Below, piece after piece: positions 62,964 to 64,000 of a DNA stretch of 64,000 nucleotides. The stretch's first letter is position 1. Each line of letters begins with the position of its first letter. The stretch is from Pantoea deleyi (lineage in GTDB: Bacteria > Pseudomonadota > Gammaproteobacteria > Enterobacterales > Enterobacteriaceae), in the NCBI RefSeq assembly GCF_022647325.1, contig NZ_CP071405.1, positions 1-64,000 of the forward strand. The letters are read 5' to 3'. A program made the position numbers and the translations under genes. The notes under the pieces were generated by a model, which was not told the origin of the DNA, did no database searches, and saw only the letters and a list, made by a program, of their open reading frames with translations.

Positions 62964-64000
62964 TTAACGCCGCCAGTGCCGCAGCAGGCGGCTTTTCATG
63001 CCGGTATCGAAGCGCCAGATATGGTCGAAGATGCGCAGAATGCCGGGTTTTCCATGGGCCGACATTGCCACGGCGTGAAAACGTTGCTGATTATGTCGCT
63101 GGCGTTTTTTAATCGCGCCGATTACCTCTTCCGGCAGGCGCTGAGCGATAAAATCGGAGACGATCACCGCGTCGGCTTCCTGCCACGCGCTGCCCTCCAT
63201 CCGGGTCACCACCGAGGAGAGGCAGGCGGCCAGATCGGTGCCGCCGCGAAAACGCTGGCTCAGGAAGCGGATCGCCTGCTCCAGCCCGTCATCGCCGGTC
63301 AGCTCATAGCCAATCACCTCATGCGCGAACAGCATGATGTAGCAGCGACGACAATCGGCCAGCGCGACCTTCAGCAGCGCCAGACAAAAGGCTTTGGCGC
63401 AGCGCTCGTTAAAGCCCCCCATTGACCCGGAGGTATCCACGCAGACGATAAAAGGGCCGCGCGGCTGCTCCTCATGCTGCTGGTGGCTGACCGGACGCAT
63501 CGTCACCTTCTCATGCCAGGCGTCGCCCTGCAGCCTGTAGGTCAGCAGCCGTTTCTCAACCAGCCGCCGGTAAAACTCCAGCTCCAGTTCGCTGATGCTC
63601 AGCGCCGCGAGTTCCGGCGGCAGCAGACGCAGCACATCGTCGCTCTGATGAATGCCGCTGACCTCCTCCGGCACGGCGTCCGGCTCCTGCACCAGCTGGT
63701 GGAAGGCCTCCATGGGCGCCTCCTGCGACGGCACCGATTTGGCCTCGCGGCTGCGTCCCAGCTGCTGGGCCAGCGTCATCAGCTCCGGTTGCTGCGCCAG
63801 AAAATCGCCATACTGCAGCATCAGCTGAGGGTCGCCGGGCTGCAGGGACGCTTTGCTCATGTCCCACAGCCGGCCGGCGGCCGCTTCATCATCATCGCCG
63901 AGAACCGGTGCCAGCTGACCGCTCAGCGCCATGCGCTGCTGCAGTTCCGCCATCAGACGTTCGCGCTGCTGCTCCAGCAGATCCTGATTCAGCGTCAGGG
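62964..64000 (-). CDS. viaA: VWA-domain protein ViaA (C-terminal part, cut by window end)
   Basis: The visible 345 or so codons cover the C-terminal part of ViaA (E. coli 483 residues). The VWA domain holds the MIDAS motif DTSGSMGG, then [11 protein letters not shown] and [14 protein letters not shown]; the end is [18 protein letters not shown]. The frame stays open past 63953 to the window edge ([15 protein letters not shown]... resembles E. coli), so an internal Met there is not the start. ViaA is the partner of the MoxR-type ATPase RavA, expected just upstream, outside the window. Confidence 0.95.
   Translation of the reverse strand, partial: LTLNQDLLEQQRERLMAELQQRMALSGQLAPVLGDDDEAAAGRLWDMSKASLQPGDPQLMLQYGDFLAQQPELMTLAQQLGRSREAKSVPSQEAPMEAFHQLVQEPDAVPEEVSGIHQSDDVLRLLPPELAALSISELELEFYRRLVEKRLLTYRLQGDAWHEKVTMRPVSHQQHEEQPRGPFIVCVDTSGSMGGFNERCAKAFCLALLKVALADCRRCYIMLFAHEVIGYELTGDDGLEQAIRFLSQRFRGGTDLAACLSSVVTRMEGSAWQEADAVIVSDFIAQRLPEEVIGAIKKRQRHNQQRFHAVAMSAHGKPGILRIFDHIWRFDTGMKSRLLRHWRR

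Noticed and set aside
62964..63953. Short 329-residue ViaA as a complete gene
   Set aside because: The frame continues to the window edge with residues matching E. coli ViaA, so the Met at 63953 is internal and the gene is simply truncated by the window.

Overview
The window looks like the replication-origin region of an Erwiniaceae chromosome (Gammaproteobacteria, Enterobacterales), most likely Pantoea or a close relative. The core genes (dnaA-dnaN-recF-gyrB, glmU-glmS, atpIBEFHAGDC, mnmG-rsmG, oriC-mioC-asnC, viaA) are nearly E. coli-like in protein sequence and order. Three things point to Erwiniaceae: a single ibpA with no ibpB, carrying His66 and Asp109; an ovoA gene beside oriC; and a complete 2-ketogluconate (kgu) operon. 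The DNA is GC-rich throughout except around 22.76-23.7 kb and 55.98-56.6 kb.

Layout. 1-5.8 kb: 3' part of dnaA (cut by the window edge), dnaN, recF and gyrB, with an unusual 224-bp structured gap before recF. 6-9.8 kb: a YhcH-family protein, yidA, yidR, yidQ and heat-shock ibpA with a sigma-32 promoter and a ROSE-type RNA thermometer. 9.9-17.2 kb: a six-gene minus-strand operon (PP-loop ATPase, ATP-grasp ligase, class II glutamine amidotransferase, Fe(II)/2-oxoglutarate oxygenase, YbaK/YeaK-type aminoacyl-tRNA deacylase, EamA exporter) with a divergent MocR/GntR regulator. I read this as an undescribed small-molecule pathway, perhaps an amino-acid antimetabolite with built-in self-protection. 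17.2-25 kb: avtA, a ghrB/kguD-type reductase, kguT, kguK, kguE and a ptxS-like repressor; between kguE and ptxS lie a small secreted protein and a 67-residue peptide with a microcin-like double-glycine leader. 25.3-29.6 kb: yiaD, tag, a barrel-only outer-membrane protein, a membrane protein, dnaT and dnaC. 29.9-39.2 kb: a ROK regulator and the xylose regulon (xylR, xylHGF, xylAB). 39.3-45.3 kb: an AAHS-type MFS transporter and the phosphate operon pstSCAB-phoU with two Pho boxes. 45.4-56 kb: glmS, glmU and the complete ATP synthase operon. 56.6-64 kb: rsmG, mnmG, oriC, mioC, asnC, ovoA and the 3' part of viaA, cut by the window edge.

How the parts fit. The core supplies initiation (DnaA, the oriC boxes, the DnaT/DnaC primosome), the clamp and gyrase, and energy (F1Fo). 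Accessory blocks are sugar-acid use (2-ketogluconate to 6-phosphogluconate), xylose uptake and isomerisation, phosphate starvation, and two candidate antagonism loci (the 9.9-15.6 kb cluster and the 23.1-23.7 kb peptide locus). I found no tRNA, rRNA, CRISPR array, insertion sequence or prophage. Recognition of families is from memory of homologous proteins; no database search was possible.
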